Shown one piece after another: positions 35,068 to 46,842 of a DNA stretch of 64,000 nt. The first letter of the stretch is position 1. Each line of letters opens with the position of its first letter. This DNA comes from Phragmites australis (lineage: Eukaryota; Streptophyta; Magnoliopsida; Poales; Poaceae): NCBI RefSeq assembly GCF_958298935.1, contig NC_084943.1, positions 9,620,001 through 9,684,000 on the forward strand, read 5' to 3'. The notes under the pieces are model-generated. The model saw only the letters and a program-made list of their open reading frames with translations. It did not search any database and was not told where the DNA came from. The translations under genes were made by a program, and so were the position numbers.

Positions 35068-35083
35068 TTGCGCCGTCTGTGGG
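35068..35083 (+). other. Primer binding site-like sequence, element D
   Basis: TTGCGCCGTCTGTGGG follows the LTR; element C has TGGCACTGTCTGTGG in the same position. Both look like decayed versions of TGGCGCCGTCTGTGGG. Confidence 0.6.
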
Positions 35084-35107
35084 ATCAAACCAGTGAATCA
35101 CGAAGCC

Positions 35108-35548
35108 ATGCCACCAAAAAAGAAGCCGAAGGTCATGGATGCATCAATGGCACAGCAGACACAGCTTCCAGAGGGGGCAGCGATCGTGACCGACATGTCG
35201 GCTGTAGTGGAACCAATCCTCACCATGCCTGAGGCAGTCGAAGAAGTTCAAGAAGAAGGAAATGATGTGGTGATGCTGGCCAACGGGGATGATTGGGTTC
35301 ATGAAGAGGCAACTCAAAAGGAAGATGTAAATGTTGCAATGCAAAGGATACAGATCGGGTGTCACACTCGATTCAAAGCTTCGTCAGTAGCGAAGGGAAA
35401 GGCACCTCAAGTTGAAGAGCATGAAGACTTCAAGCACTTCAAAGAATATGAAGACGAGGATGAAGAAACTGAAGCAGAAAGATCTATGCGACTAGAAGCC
35501 GAAGAACTCGAGCGGCAAATTGCACAGAAGAAGCGCATGATAGAGTGA
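35108..35548 (+). pseudogene. Element D gag N-terminus
   Basis: ATG at 35108 begins MPPKKKPK, the same start as element C gag (50218). The 146-residue frame is strongly acidic in the middle and ends in a Glu/Arg-rich probable coiled coil (AEELERQIAQKKRM). It stops where the Angela-like LTR begins, so gag is cut short by that insertion. The lysine-rich start could act as a nuclear localisation signal, but this is inference. Confidence 0.65.
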
Positions 35549-36516
35549 AGGTGATATGCCCTAGAGGCAATCATAGAGATGATTGTATCACACGTCTATG
35601 TTAATGTACTACCGAATAATGTGTTATTCAAAGAATGACTATCGTTTACATTGATTGTCAAGTATGTGACTTGTTCATGAATTTTTTTTGTTTATATCAT
35701 GATGTTATTCTTAGTCAATCCCTAGTCGCATATCATTGTGAGGATACATAAGACCAGCACATGTATTGATTGATGATCACATTTCATGGATCATAGGTAT
35801 AGAGATACTAGGTCAATAATGAGGACATTTATGTTAGAGAACATGATGTTGGACAAACCCATCTTGAGATACTATTGGGATTGTTATTTATGATGTGCCA
35901 TTAGTTGTTATCTCAAATGGTGTACCTGCAGGATCCTTAACCTGATATCGCCATTGATTCCTAGAATGTGTAGTGGCATACTTTGAGGCTGCCAAATGCT
36001 ATTCCGTAACTGGGTAGTCATAAAGGTAGTTTCGGATTTGTCATGAAACATGTGGTGGGGTAAGAGTGATCAAGAGGTAATTTGCCCCTCCTTGATAATG
36101 GGAGAGATATCTCTAGGCCCCTCGAAGTATTTTGATTAAGATAGTGCATGGCCATGCCAATATGATTAAAGAGTTAATCATGATGAATCCACTACTTGAT
36201 CAAGTTAATGGTTGAGCTATCATAAGGGTAGCATGTATCTCGCCTTGAGCTTGACTGGTATCGTGACGCGAAGGGATCAGTGCATGTGTATATCAAGGTT
36301 CAGCTAATATGAACTTTTATGTATACTCGGGAGTCAACATGGTTTGGAAAGGGTTTCCGAGTCATAGCCGTTTATACATGAACCTAATGGGTCACACACT
36401 TAATGGGTTGGAACAAAACATGCAAATTGGATTCATATATGGGTTTTAATTGGACTGTGATCCATGAGAAGTTATAGTCCTAAAGGGCTTCTAATGTTGG
36501 AGCCCATTGGCGGGCT

Positions 36517-36526
36517 CTATATAAGG
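36517..36526 (+). promoter_or_regulatory. LTR promoter TATA box, Angela-like element
   Basis: CTATATAAGG in the expected place about two thirds into the LTR. Confidence 0.7.
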
Positions 36527-36759
36527 AGAGGCATAGGTAGGGCGTGCTAAGGTTGAGCCACTTTGAAATCCTAGTTGCAGCCTTTCACACGATCTCCCAA
36601 AACCCTAGCCGCACGTGCAGTGCCAGCACATCGGCGCTCAACTTTCTGCCCAGTACATGTGGATACCATAGAGGCGCTGCTGCTATTGCAGTGCCAATCT
36701 TCTCGGTGAGTTGAACACGACGTGTTTGGGACTGGTCGCCATCTTTTAATAGGTGCTCG

Positions 36760-36914
36760 AGGAGCATGACCACCTTCTCGGAGTTGGTCAAGGAGCACGA
36801 CCACCTACTCAGAGTTGGTCGAGGAGCACAACCACCTCCTCGAAGTTGGTCAAGAAGCATGACGACCTGATCGGAGTTGGTCGAGGAGCGTGACCACCTG
36901 CACGGGGCTCGTCG
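36760..36914. repeat. 31-bp minisatellite, five units, in the Angela-like LTR
   Basis: Units of about 31 bp (AGGAGCACGACCACCT then an ACTCGGAGTTGGTCG type end) start at about 36760, 36791, 36822, 36853 and 36884. They lie downstream of the TATA box, in the transcribed R-U5 part. Confidence 0.85.
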
Positions 36915-37104
36915 CGGATCTGATCGAGAAGCTTCTTGAGGAGTTTGATGCACATGACATTGGATCGGTCTAGTCCAACTCTCCTTCTACTGTACTACAC
37001 GTTGAGCGGTAATGATCTATGATCTCTTACTAGCATAATTTCCTGGGTGAATGCGGTAGAAAATTTTTGTTTTAGGCTAGCGTAGCCTGCCCGTTCCACA
37101 ACAG

Positions 37105-37117
37105 TGGTACCAGAGCC
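37105..37117 (+). other. Primer binding site (initiator tRNA-Met type), Angela-like element
   Basis: TGGTACCAGAGCC, one base off TGGTATCAGAGCC, immediately inside the LTR end. Confidence 0.85.
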
Positions 37118-38580
37118 TTCTTGCGTAGTTTTTTCATCTGGATTGGTCAAATGTATGTGATATGTTGTAGTAATAGATTGGATCTATTATCTTAGTGATC
37201 GGTTCATGTGATGGATCTGTCTCTACACGGTTTGGTGTAATTGGGATTGGATGAGGTGAGAGTCGATGGAACCATACGACCAAAAAGATTAGCTCGATCT
37301 TCCACCTGGCCACGTGTGCAACTTACCCCTACTAGCTGGAATTACCATCGGGCTAACAGCGCATGCCACTTAGTGATTGGGAGAACAACAAATCGAGGTT
37401 TCATATGTTGTTGTTGTTTCTAGAAAACCTCACGCTGATTAATATGATTGATCTAATGAAAATTGAGGCATTGTGAATGACTCGAAATCGGCTTGATATA
37501 ATCAATCCGATGAGATTTTAATAGAGATTTCATAGATACCATATATGAATTTCTAAAAGGTTTTCAGGGCGTTGCCCTGAAACCCGTAGGGGGCGGCTTC
37601 CCCCTCGACCCCCACCTGCTAACTAGCTAGTAAAGGGCTTATTAACTCATTTTTGTCATGCTGTTTGAGCCTAGGGCTTATAAAGATAACATGTTGATGT
37701 TGAACATTAGAATTCGATTCCATGCTTAACTCATTTTTGCAGAGAATGTTATGACTAGTATGGCCTTATTATGTATGTGATGCATGTTTGTAATTTTCAT
37801 GACCTGCGTGTCATGGTTAATTGTAGCCCAAGGCTATCATGTAACTGTATAACAGCCTGCGTGCCAACAAGTGATGCTATATATTCTCATGTAATTTGTC
37901 TAGTGCTATTAGGTGTGATAGATTAATTCATAACCATGTAGACTCGAAGCATGATGAATCGGAGGACAGGGACCATGGTGATAGAGATCACTATGTGAAG
38001 GGGCCATACTATGTCACAGTTAATATGATTACCTGTGATGCTTATTTATGTTCCTGTCATGCTGTTTTATTCATGTTTTCCATGAGATGGATATGATTAC
38101 ATGATAGAATAGCTTCCCTTAGAAAAATTAGGAATAATTGATGCCCTTCCAATAGCTGCACCTTCTTAGGTTTTGATCATTGTTTGGTAGGTTTGCCAAA
38201 GCAGGGTGCCGTCTTTTATCTTAACCAGTCAGGGTGGATGTCGGATGTCCACACGCATAGTGTTGGTTTACTTAACAAAGCTATCAAAACTGTTTTGGGC
38301 TTTGGGGCATAGTGTTGGGGCCGGGGCATTTGATGCCACCCAACAAACAAGAGTCACATAGGGATATGATTAGCAAGATGTTGCTTACCTATGCAACCTA
38401 AGTTTCTAGCAGTGATGCTAAAGCTTACTAGTACCTAGTTGAATATGAATCTTGTTCCACTCTATGTCGTTAGAAGGAAATGGTTTCAAAACATATAGTG
38501 GGAGTATCTTCTGTTAAATTTTTTAATGAAAGATTTACATAAACATAGTGCTAAACTTTGCATATTTAATTCTATTGTAG
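37118..38580 (+). other. Leader of the Angela-like element
   Basis: About 1.46 kb between PBS and the gag ATG without a credible frame, as is usual for long untranslated leaders in this family. It contains a pair of adjacent hairpins at 37562-37604 and a 60-residue chance frame at 37241-37423. Confidence 0.65.
37562..37604 (+). other. Two adjacent RNA hairpins in the leader
   Basis: TTTCAGGGC-GTT-GCCCTGAAA (37562-37582) is a perfect 9-bp stem with a 3-base loop. GGGGG-CGGCTT-CCCCC (37589-37604) follows seven bases later. The position between PBS and gag fits a dimerisation or packaging signal, which is inference. Confidence 0.6.
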
Positions 38581-38902
38581 ATGTTGGCACCTACTGTTAA
38601 CGCCAATTCTAGTTTTAATCTACGTTCAATTCTTAAAAAGAAAAGCTATCTAGAACAAACTTTATTGATTGGTATAGAAATATGAGAATATTTCTCAAAA
38701 AAGAGAAAAAGGAGTATGATCTATAGGTTCCCTATCCTGATGAACCAGCTGATAATGCATCTCCCGCTGATCGGAGGGCTTATGAGAAGCATACCAACAA
38801 TTCACTCGATGTTAGCTGTCTCATGCTTGCCACTATGTCCTTTGAGCTTCAGAAGCAATATGAGAACGTGGATGCTCACGATACGATTGTGGGACTCTGA
38901 GG
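38581..38902 (+). pseudogene. Angela-like gag, part left of CRM copy 3
   Basis: ATG at 38581 begins MLAPTVNANSSFNLRSIL. After a frameshift near 38645 the frame reads FIDWYRNMRIFLKKEKKEYDL, a TAG, then YPDEPADNASPADRRAYEKH and CLMLATMSFELQKQYE. These are recognisable Angela/BARE gag motifs. The frame runs to the CRM insertion at 38903, with TGAGG (38898-38902) as target duplication, and resumes at 46607. Confidence 0.82.
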
Positions 38903-39811
38903 TGATGAGTAATGTTGTCCTGATCTTCCGATAGGTAACGATAAGTCGGTGGGTGGAGAACTCGACGTTGATGATCCAAAGGCTTCGACCCAAACAGATC
39001 GTCTCCCTTGCAATCACTACACCACAGCTTCGATGGTTATCAACCGTGTCGCGCGGTTGACCTCGCCAAGAAGGCTCAATCCCTGCAAGCGTACCGAGAA
39101 CACAAGCAAGAATGTAGAAGATGCAATCTGAAATATTGTGAATTGAATTCAAGCGCTCGAAGTTGGGGTTCCACAAACACTTGCGGCGGCCTAGTCGGTC
39201 CGGAACAAGAGCAAAAATCTCACAACTATGTGTAGATCATTATCTAAGCAAAACCCAACCCTAATTAAGGCGGCGGCTACTGTATATAAAAGACTAGGGT
39301 TGGCCAAGGACCCCTGGACGTGTCCCTAATGGACTCCAACACGTTACACGGCCCAACGACCCAAATGATGGTGGCACAGCACCCTGACAGATTCTGGACA
39401 TCAACTTATTTCGACGATTCCTGTTGACTCAGAAAGAATTTGGACATGGGACCAGTTCCGTTGGAAATCTTATCTCCTTAGCTTTCCAACCATGTGTAGA
39501 ACGTCGAAAACGGAGTCCGTATGCGTCCTGGGCGATGATTTTAGTGCAGGCTGGTCCTGGACTCCGAAACGGACTCGAACTTGATTGGACCTCCACCTTG
39601 GCTTGGGCGCCCTTGCTGTTCTTTTCCCGTGTTCCTAAGTAATAATACATCACAATTATTCAGTAGCATCCCATTCTTATCAAAATATAAAGGAACACTA
39701 AGGAACGAGCTCACCTCATGATTTAGTTGACGTGCACGAGCTCGTGTCAATGGACCTATTGTTGGAGGAATACTCGGTGTGTGTGTATCCGAAAGAGTGA
39801 TGTCCTCATCA
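38903..39811 (-). repeat. 3' LTR of CRM copy 3
   Basis: 909 bp. The gag-pol frame continues through the polypurine tract and 271 bases into this LTR, ending at TAA 39541-39543. Confidence 0.93.
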
Positions 39812-42800
39812 TCCTCCCCCTCTTGAATTGGAGTCATCCTCGATGCAATGTCATCTTCTTCTCCCAAGTAAGGCTTTAAATCTGAAATGTTAAATGTGGG
39901 ACTAACCCCATAATCTGCAGGCAACTCAAGCTTATATGCATTATCATTGATCTTTTCCACAATTTTAAAAGGACCATCAGCTCGAGGCAGCAATTTAGAC
40001 TTTCTCAAATCAGGAAACCTATCTTTGCGCAAATGTAAGCACACAAGATCACCAATTTCAAAAGTAATATGTTTCCGACCTTGACTACCATAAGTTCTAT
40101 ACTTCTCATTCATCTTTTCAATATTTTGCTTAGTCAACTCATGCATTTTCAGAATCAAATCAACACGTGTCTTAGCATCAAAATTCAATTTCTTGGATGT
40201 TGGTAAAGGAAGTAAATCAATAGGGGCACGGGGGTTAAAACCATACACTACCTGAAACGGACTTACCTTGGTGGTGGAGTGGACTGATCTATTGTAAGCG
40301 AACTCAATATGGGGTAGACACTCTTCCCACATCCTCAAATTTTTCTTTAAAACAGCCCGCAACATGGTGGATAATGTGCGGTTCACAACCTCCGTTTGTC
40401 CGTCGGTTTGAGGGTGACATGTCGTCGAAAACAGCAACTTTGTCCCAAGTTTATTCCAAAGTGTCCTCCAAAAGTGGCTCAAAAATTTTGCATCACGATA
40501 CGAAACAATGGTGTTAGGCACTCCAAGCAAGCGAATGATTTCCCTGAAAAATAAAGCAGCTATGTTTGTAGCATCATCGCTCTTGTGATAAGGTATAAAA
40601 TGTGCCATTTTTGAAAAATGATCCACAACGACAAATATACTATCCCTCCCCCTCTTGGTCCTAGGCAATCCTAAAACAAAATCCATAGAAATATCCTCCC
40701 AAAGCACACTAGGAACAGGAAGAGGCATATAAAGTCCATGTGGGTTCAAGCGAGACTTAGCTTTATTGCAAGTAGTGCAGCGTGCCACGTAGCGCTTGAC
40801 ACCGCGCCTCATCTTAGGCCAAAAGAAGTGAGTAGCCAGTACATCCTCGGTCTTCTTCACTACAAAATTTCCCATCAAACCACCTCCATGCGCTTCCTGC
40901 AAGAACAATAGGCGAATAGAGCTAGCTGGGATGCATAGCCTGTTAGCACGGTATAGTAATCCATCATTCAGCACATATTTATTCCAAGTTCTTCTTTCTT
41001 TACAATGTTCGAAAGCATCTTTAAAGTCCAAATCAGTAGCATATAATCCTTTAATTGTTTCTAAACCAAAAATCTTATGGTCGAGTTGGGACAACATGGT
41101 ATAACGTCTAGATAACGCATCTGCAATGACATTGTCTTTACCTTTCTTGTGTTTAATGATATAAGGAAAAGACTCTATAAATTCAACCCATTTAGCATGA
41201 CGTTTGTTCAGTTTGGCTTGGCTTCTAATATGTTTCAAAGCTTCATGATCAGAATGAATAATAAACTCCTTGGGCCAAAGATAATGTTGCCATGTTTCTA
41301 AAACTCGCACTAAAGCATACAACTCCTTATCATAAGTCGAATAATTAAGAGATGGCCCATTCAATTTCTCACTAAAATAAGCAACGGGTTTACCTCCTTG
41401 TAGTAGCACTCCTCCAATTCCAATGCCGCTAGCATCACATTCTAACTCAAAAGTCTTACCAAAGTCCGGAAGTTGGAGTAGAGGTGCATGCGTAAGCTTA
41501 TCTTTCAGCGTATTAAAAGCTTGTTCTTGTGCTGGCCCCCATTGGAACGGAACGCCCTTCTTTGTCAACTCATTGAGTGGGGAAGCAATGGTGTTGAAAT
41601 CTCTTACAAAACGCCGATAGAACCCTGCAAGGCCATGAAAGCTTCTCACCTGTGTGATAGTCCCAGGGGTCGGCCAGCTCTTGATGGCTTCAATTTTAGC
41701 TTCATCCACTTCAATTCCCTGTGGAGTAACAACATAGCCAAGAAAAGCAACTCTATTCGTGCAAAAGGTGCACTTGTCAAGGTTAGCAAACAAACGTGCC
41801 TCTCTCAAAGCAGTAAAAACAGCACATAGATGATCAATGTGTTCTTCATGTGACTTGCTATAGATCAAAATATCATCAAAGTACACCACCACAAATCTTC
41901 CTATGAAAGCACGTAAAACCTCATTCATCAATCTCATGAAAGTGCTAGGTGCATTAGTTAAACCAAAAGGCATCACTAACCACTCATATAGACCGAACTT
42001 AGTTTTGAAAGCAGTTTTCCATTCATCTCTCAATTTCATTCTTATTTGGTGGTAACCATTACGCAAGTCAATGTTCGTGAAAATAATAGAACCACTCAAC
42101 TCATCAAGCATGTCGTCTAGCCTAGGAATAGGGTGACGATACCTTATTGTGATATTATTAATGGCTCTACAATCAACACACATGCGCCATGTACCATCTT
42201 TCTTAGGAACCAAAAGAACAGGAACAGCACAAGGACTAAGGCTCTCTCGTACGTACCTACGGTTCAAAAGGTCTTGGACTTGTCGCTGAATTTCCTTAGT
42301 CTCCTCCGGATTGGTCCTATATGCAGCGCGGTTTGGCAAAGTCGCTCCCGGGATCAAATCTATTTGGTGCTCTATCCCTCCCAATGGTGGTAGCCCCGGG
42401 GGTATCTCAGCTGGAAAGACATCCTTATACTCCTGCAAAAGGTTAGTGACAGCAGCAGGCAAAGAGCTAGGTATATCATCAATTGAAAATAAAACCTCTT
42501 TGCATACGAAAGCATAGCACAAAGTATCATTATCTTGAATTTCAGCAAGGTCAGATTTAGTAGCAAGCATAACACCACCCTTTAACTTAATGCCTTCAGA
42601 CCTAGGTGTGTTCTTCTTTTTCTTAGGTGGAAAAACAGATTGAGCTACTTGCTGATTTTCAGATTCCAAAACACGTTCTTTCTTTTCCTTTTCAACTAAA
42701 GCTTTATCACATTGCACAATTTCAGCAGGTGTCAAAGGAAGCAAAGAGATTTTCTTTCCCTTGTGCATGAGAGAGTATTTATTACTTCTACCATGGTGTG

Positions 42801-43572
42801 TAGCAAATTCCCAAGGACAGCCTAACAAAAGTGAACATGCTTGCGTAGGCACTACATCAAAATCAGCATAATCATGGTAGGAACCAATAGAAAAATGTAC
42901 TCTCGCAGATTGTGTTACCTTAACCTTACCGCTATTATTGAACCACTGAATGTTGTATGGATGAGGATGTGCATGTGTTGGCAAGGAAAGATTCGTCACA
43001 AGATCGGAGCTCAAGAGGTTGTTGCAACTCCCGCCATCAATTATGGTACGAACACGTGCATCTTTGACAATGAGGAATGTTTGGAACAGATTATGGCATT
43101 GTAGCTGCTCCGCTTGCCCCATTTGGGAACTCAAAACTCGCTTCACAATGATGGTGCGTGCTGCATAACTCTCCGTGGCAGCGGTACCACTAATCTCCTC
43201 CCCCTCACTATCCATGTCATGATCGGCTGCAAGATTAGCTTCAAATGCATATTCTTCCTCGACATCACTATGACTAACATATCCACCATCTGCTGTTACG
43301 GAGTATGCTCGCTGGCTTGGGCAATCCTTCATGATGTGGCCAATACCTTGGCAGTGATGGCACACAATACCCGTTGTACGACCCGTGGTAGCTGCACTTG
43401 AAGAAGAGCGTGGCATTGGATCCTGCGAAACAGTAGATTTACTCACCTCACGTGATGGTTGTGGTGCTCCTGCTGAACGCGCCCGAGTGTTGGAGGAGGG
43501 GGCAGCAGATCGTGTAGATGTAGAAGGGAATGTTGTTGCTTGTCCCGGTGGTACTCGTGAAGTAGATGTACT
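39541..43572 (-). pseudogene. CRM copy 3 protease, RT, RNase H, integrase with LTR-encoded tail
   Basis: The frame is open for about 1340 codons after the TAG at 43573-43575. In order it holds an intact CCHC knuckle (CHHCQGIGHIMKDC), protease [10 protein letters not shown] (D near 43038), RT with [13 protein letters not shown] (YFDD at 41872-41883), RNase H LECDASGIGIG, and integrase. The integrase zinc finger has lost its second His (His to Asn, codon 40867-40869). The catalytic Asp of the SDRD motif is Tyr (codon 40498-40500). The tail after [12 protein letters not shown] is the region known as the CR motif in CRM elements and extends into the LTR. The integrase is therefore probably dead although the frame is open. 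Confidence 0.9.
39812..39824 (-). promoter_or_regulatory. Polypurine tract of CRM copy 3
   Basis: AAGAGGGGGAGGA on the minus strand abuts the LTR start TGATGAGG. It is translated in frame as part of the polyprotein (EGEDD region), so the tract is both a plus-strand primer and coding sequence. Equivalent tracts lie at 1024-1036 and 24808-24820. Confidence 0.88.
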
Positions 43573-44466
43573 CTAAAAATTGTTCCGCAATTTCTGCACC
43601 TGTTGTCAACCCTGCAGTATTTTTTCTGCCAAGATAGTAAAATGGAACAACCTATTGGTAGTATTGTAATCTTTATAATCAACAAGGTCCTGAATTTCAC
43701 GTCTCAACCCGGAGTAAAAACGAATCATGGTATCCTCATCATCCTCTTGTATACTACAATGAAGCATAGCAATTTGAAGCTCTTGATAGTAATCATGCAC
43801 AGATTTAGAACCTTGATTTAAGCGCTGCAATTTCTTTTTCAATTCACGTGTATAATCAGGAGGAATAAATCTATTGCGCATGGCACGCTTTAGTCTAGGC
43901 CATGATTCAGGTTCTAATCCACTAGAAACTAGACCATTCCACCAAATAATAGCATAGTTCGTGAACTCACAAGTGGCTAGTCTAACTCTATGCATTTCAG
44001 GAACCATATGAGAACTATACTTTTGATCAACCGTCATTTCCCAATTCAAATAAGCATCAGCATCATATGCACCATCAAAAGGAGGCATTGAAAACTTAAT
44101 CTTAGAATAAGGATCATCGCGACCGTTGCGATTAACATTATTACCTCCATTACCTTGACGACGTTGTTGTAGGCCACGACGTAATTGTTCAACATGAGGA
44201 CATTGCTCAGCACGCGCATCTTGCCCAACAAAAACCTCACCATCTTCTTGGTCACCATCATTAGTATCATCATCATCATCATCATCATGTGAATGGTCAT
44301 CATCCTGTGGTGGCTGTCGCAACTCAAGGTTGTTGACTCGTGTGACGAGGTTAGCAATGCTTGTTCTAATGTCTGTCAATAGCCTAGTATGATCCTGCAA
44401 GGCTTTGTTGAGTTCTTCCTTGGACACACAATCCTTAAAATCCGACGGAGAGCTATCACCTGACAT
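43573..44466 (-). pseudogene. CRM copy 3 gag
   Basis: ATG at 44466 (MSGDSSPSDFKD) is the first methionine after the leader in a good context and is shared with copy 4. An N-terminal helical segment (ELNKALQDHTRLLTD), an Asp-rich run encoded by an ATC repeat, and the gag core (FSMPPFDGAYDADAYLNWE, IIWWNGLVSSGLEPESWPRL) follow. TGA at 43606-43608 and TAG at 43573-43575 separate it from pol in the same frame; one is a CGA to TGA change. Confidence 0.88.
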
Positions 44467-45685
44467 GGTTAGTAGAAAACAAAGGACAACAAATATTATT
44501 CCTATCAACTACTATGTTGTGGAAGGTGGAATCACACACACTCAAGCGTCTTACCACGCTCTTACAAATGTTCTTACCAACGCAGCAAGGAGGAACAACC
44601 GGTGACGAGTCTGGAAGCGTGGGATGATTGCAACAGTGAACCTGTTCGGATCAAAGGAGGTGGAGCTTGGAAGGCACAATATGGTAGCAAGGATTAGCAA
44701 TAACTGTAATCAGAAGAGCAAAGCTAAATAAGTGTCCAAAGTATGAATCACAGTTGCTGGTCTATTTTGTGTCCCCAGTCCTAGCACAACAGCTGAAACA
44801 AAGCTAAAAAAGGATGATCAAAGAAAGACACAGCAAATAGCACAAAGATCTGGGTGTTCTCTATGTGCTCCTCTTTTTTGTCTTTTAGCACTAGTAGGAA
44901 TCACAAAATTTGTTTTTTTTTTGTATTTTCCTGATATTTTTTTCTGAACTAGGAGCACACAAGCAACAACCACAGAAATTTTTAGCTCAAACGGACGCAA
45001 GATGTGGCATATAGAAAATCAAGCACGTTCTCTGAAAAGTGTGCAGAAACTTCGCGGCTCGAAAACTCAATCTTTCGAGCCGAATTTGGGAAAAAATTTG
45101 GGGAGCAACGGATGTAACTTTTTCTGTAGATATCCGTGAAAAAAAAATTTGCCTGATTCCGAGTCCGTATGAGAAAGTTATGGCTGTTTTACTGAACCCC
45201 TGTCGAGTTAGGGTTTTTTTTTCAAGCAACTCTTGCAGAAATTGACCTCTTTAAGGTATTGCAAGCAATAGGATCGCGAGATGAACAAGGATGGTAGCGG
45301 TGGCAGGGCAATTGATACAAGGCGGCTTGCGACCTATCTAGGGTTGGCATGGCGAAAAGTAACACAAGGCGGCTCGCGGTGGCAAATCGAGTAATGTGGT
45401 GGCTCGACTTGTTGGCGGGGATGGTGGCGATGGGATAGCAGCGTGATCAAAACAGCACGGAGCGTTGACTAAAAACCAAGAACACGACTCTAAAACCAGC
45501 AACAAGACTCGACCATGGACACAAACTCAACAACGCGCAACTGAAAACAAAAATTGCAAAGCCACAAAGGGTTCTAGGGCAGCGGAAATTGACGGAATTT
45601 TTTTTGGCTTTTTCTGGACTCTAGGTAATGAAAAACAGACTAATCTAAAGGGGAAAACGAAATTACCTAACGGGCAACCTGAAAA
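44467..45685 (-). other. Leader of CRM copy 3
   Basis: About 1.2 kb between PBS and gag ATG. It contains A/T homopolymer runs and no conserved frame. It aligns along its length with the leader of copy 4 at 58967-60197. Confidence 0.8.
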
Positions 45686-45695
45686 TCTGATACCA
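45686..45695 (-). other. Primer binding site (initiator tRNA-Met type), CRM copy 3
   Basis: TGGTATCAGA on the minus strand, two bases inside the LTR; similarity to the tRNA stops after ten bases. Confidence 0.85.
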
Positions 45696-45697
45696 GT

Positions 45698-46606
45698 TGA
45701 TGAGTAATGTTGGCCTGATCTTCCGATAGGTAGCGATAAGTCGGTGGGTGGAGAACTCGACGTTGATGATCCAAAGGCTTCGACCCGAACAGATTGTCTC
45801 CCTTGCAATCACTACACCACAGCTCCGATGGTTATCAACCGTGTCGCACGGTTGACCTCGCCAAGAAGGCTCAATCCCTGCAAGCGTACCGAGAACACAA
45901 GCGAGAATGTAGAAGATGCAATATGAAATATTGTGAATTGAATTCAAGCACTCGAAGTTGGGGTTCCACAAACACTTGTGGCGGCCTAGTCGGTCCGGAA
46001 CAAGAGCGAAAATCTCACAACTGTGTGTAGATCAATATCTAAGCAAAACCCAACCCTAATTAGGGCGGCGGCTACTGTATATAAAAAACTAGGGTCGGCC
46101 AAGGACCCCTGGATGTGTCCCTAATGGACTCCAACACGTTACACGGCCCAACGGCCCAAAAGATGGTGGCGCAGCACCTTGACAGATTCTGGATGTCACC
46201 TTGTTTCGACGATTTCTGTTGACTCAGAAAGAATTTGGACATGGGACCAGTTATGTTGGAAAGCTTATCTCCTTAGCTTTCCAAACATGTGTAGAACGTC
46301 GAAAACGGAATCCGTATGCGTCCTGGCCGACGATTTTAGTGCAGGCTGGTCCTGGACTCTGAAACGGACTCGAACTTGATTGGACCTCCACCTTGGCTTG
46401 GGCGCCCTTGCTGTTCTTCTCCTGTGTTTCTAAGTAATAATACATCACAATTATTCAGTAGCATCCCATCCTTATCAAAATATAAAGGAACACTAAAGAA
46501 CGAGCTCACCTCATGATTTAGTTGACGTGCACGAGCTCGTGTCAATGGACCTATTGTTGGAGGAATACTCGGTGTGTGTGTATCCGAAAGAGTGATGTCC
46601 TCATCA
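45698..46606 (-). repeat. 5' LTR of CRM copy 3
   Basis: 909 bp with the same ends as the 3' LTR. A TATATA-type core lies near 46077-46085 (TTTTATATACAG sense in related copies). The LTR again carries the coding sequence for the polyprotein tail. Confidence 0.93.
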
Positions 46607-46831
46607 TGAGGCATGTTTGAGAACCAAGTTAGGGCTAAGAGGTTCAACAGCTCCAAGTCCTTGCTTGCGTGCAAGTTGATAGAAGGCAGTCCAGTTAGTC
46701 TGGGAAAAAAACTTGGTTTTCCTCTTAGTCCTGAGTTGGCTATGAATGTAATTCTCCAGTTGCTCCCTACGAGCTTCAAGTTGTTCATTTTGAATTTTCA
46801 TATAGACCACTTTGCGTCGGTTAAGCACTGA
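46607..46831 (+). pseudogene. Angela-like gag, part right of CRM copy 3
   Basis: After the TGAGG duplication the frame reads GMFENQVRAKRFNSSKSLLACKL-type gag sequence, then EGSPVS and, after a small deletion, KLGFPLSPELAMNVILQLLP. It ends in unrelated repeat E at about 46832. The CCHC region, pol and 3' LTR of this copia element are absent. Confidence 0.8.
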
Positions 46832-46842
46832 TCATCGGTGTT

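Larger units (their letters stand above)
35552..37103 (+). repeat. 5' LTR of an Angela/BARE-like Ty1/copia element
   Basis: It starts TGATATGCCCTAGAGGCAAT, close to the known Angela/WIS/BARE LTR start, and includes the familiar GGGAGAGATATCTCT and GGGCCCTC-like blocks in degraded form. The inner edge is set by the PBS at 37105 and lies at 37100 or 37103. GAAGG at 35547-35551 is the candidate target duplication; the 3' LTR is not in the window. Confidence 0.75.
38903..46606 (-). mobile_element. Full-length CRM-type Ty3/gypsy chromovirus, copy 3
   Basis: 7704 bp, bounded by two 909-bp LTRs (TGATGAG...CATCA) and a perfect target duplication TGAGG (38898-38902, 46607-46611). It has PBS, leader, one gag-pol frame and a polypurine tract. 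LTRs differ at about 40 of 909 positions by hand count, so it is older than element B. Only two nonsense codons break gag-pol, but two key integrase residues are also lost. Confidence 0.95.

Noticed and set aside
34910..35107. Upstream extension of the element D gag frame
   Set aside because: The frame is open upstream of ATG 35108 but crosses the LTR end and primer site, so the ATG with the shared MPPKKKPK start was preferred.
36571..36953. Minus-strand frames in the Angela-like LTR
   Set aside because: They are generated by the 31-bp minisatellite, and no motif is recognisable.
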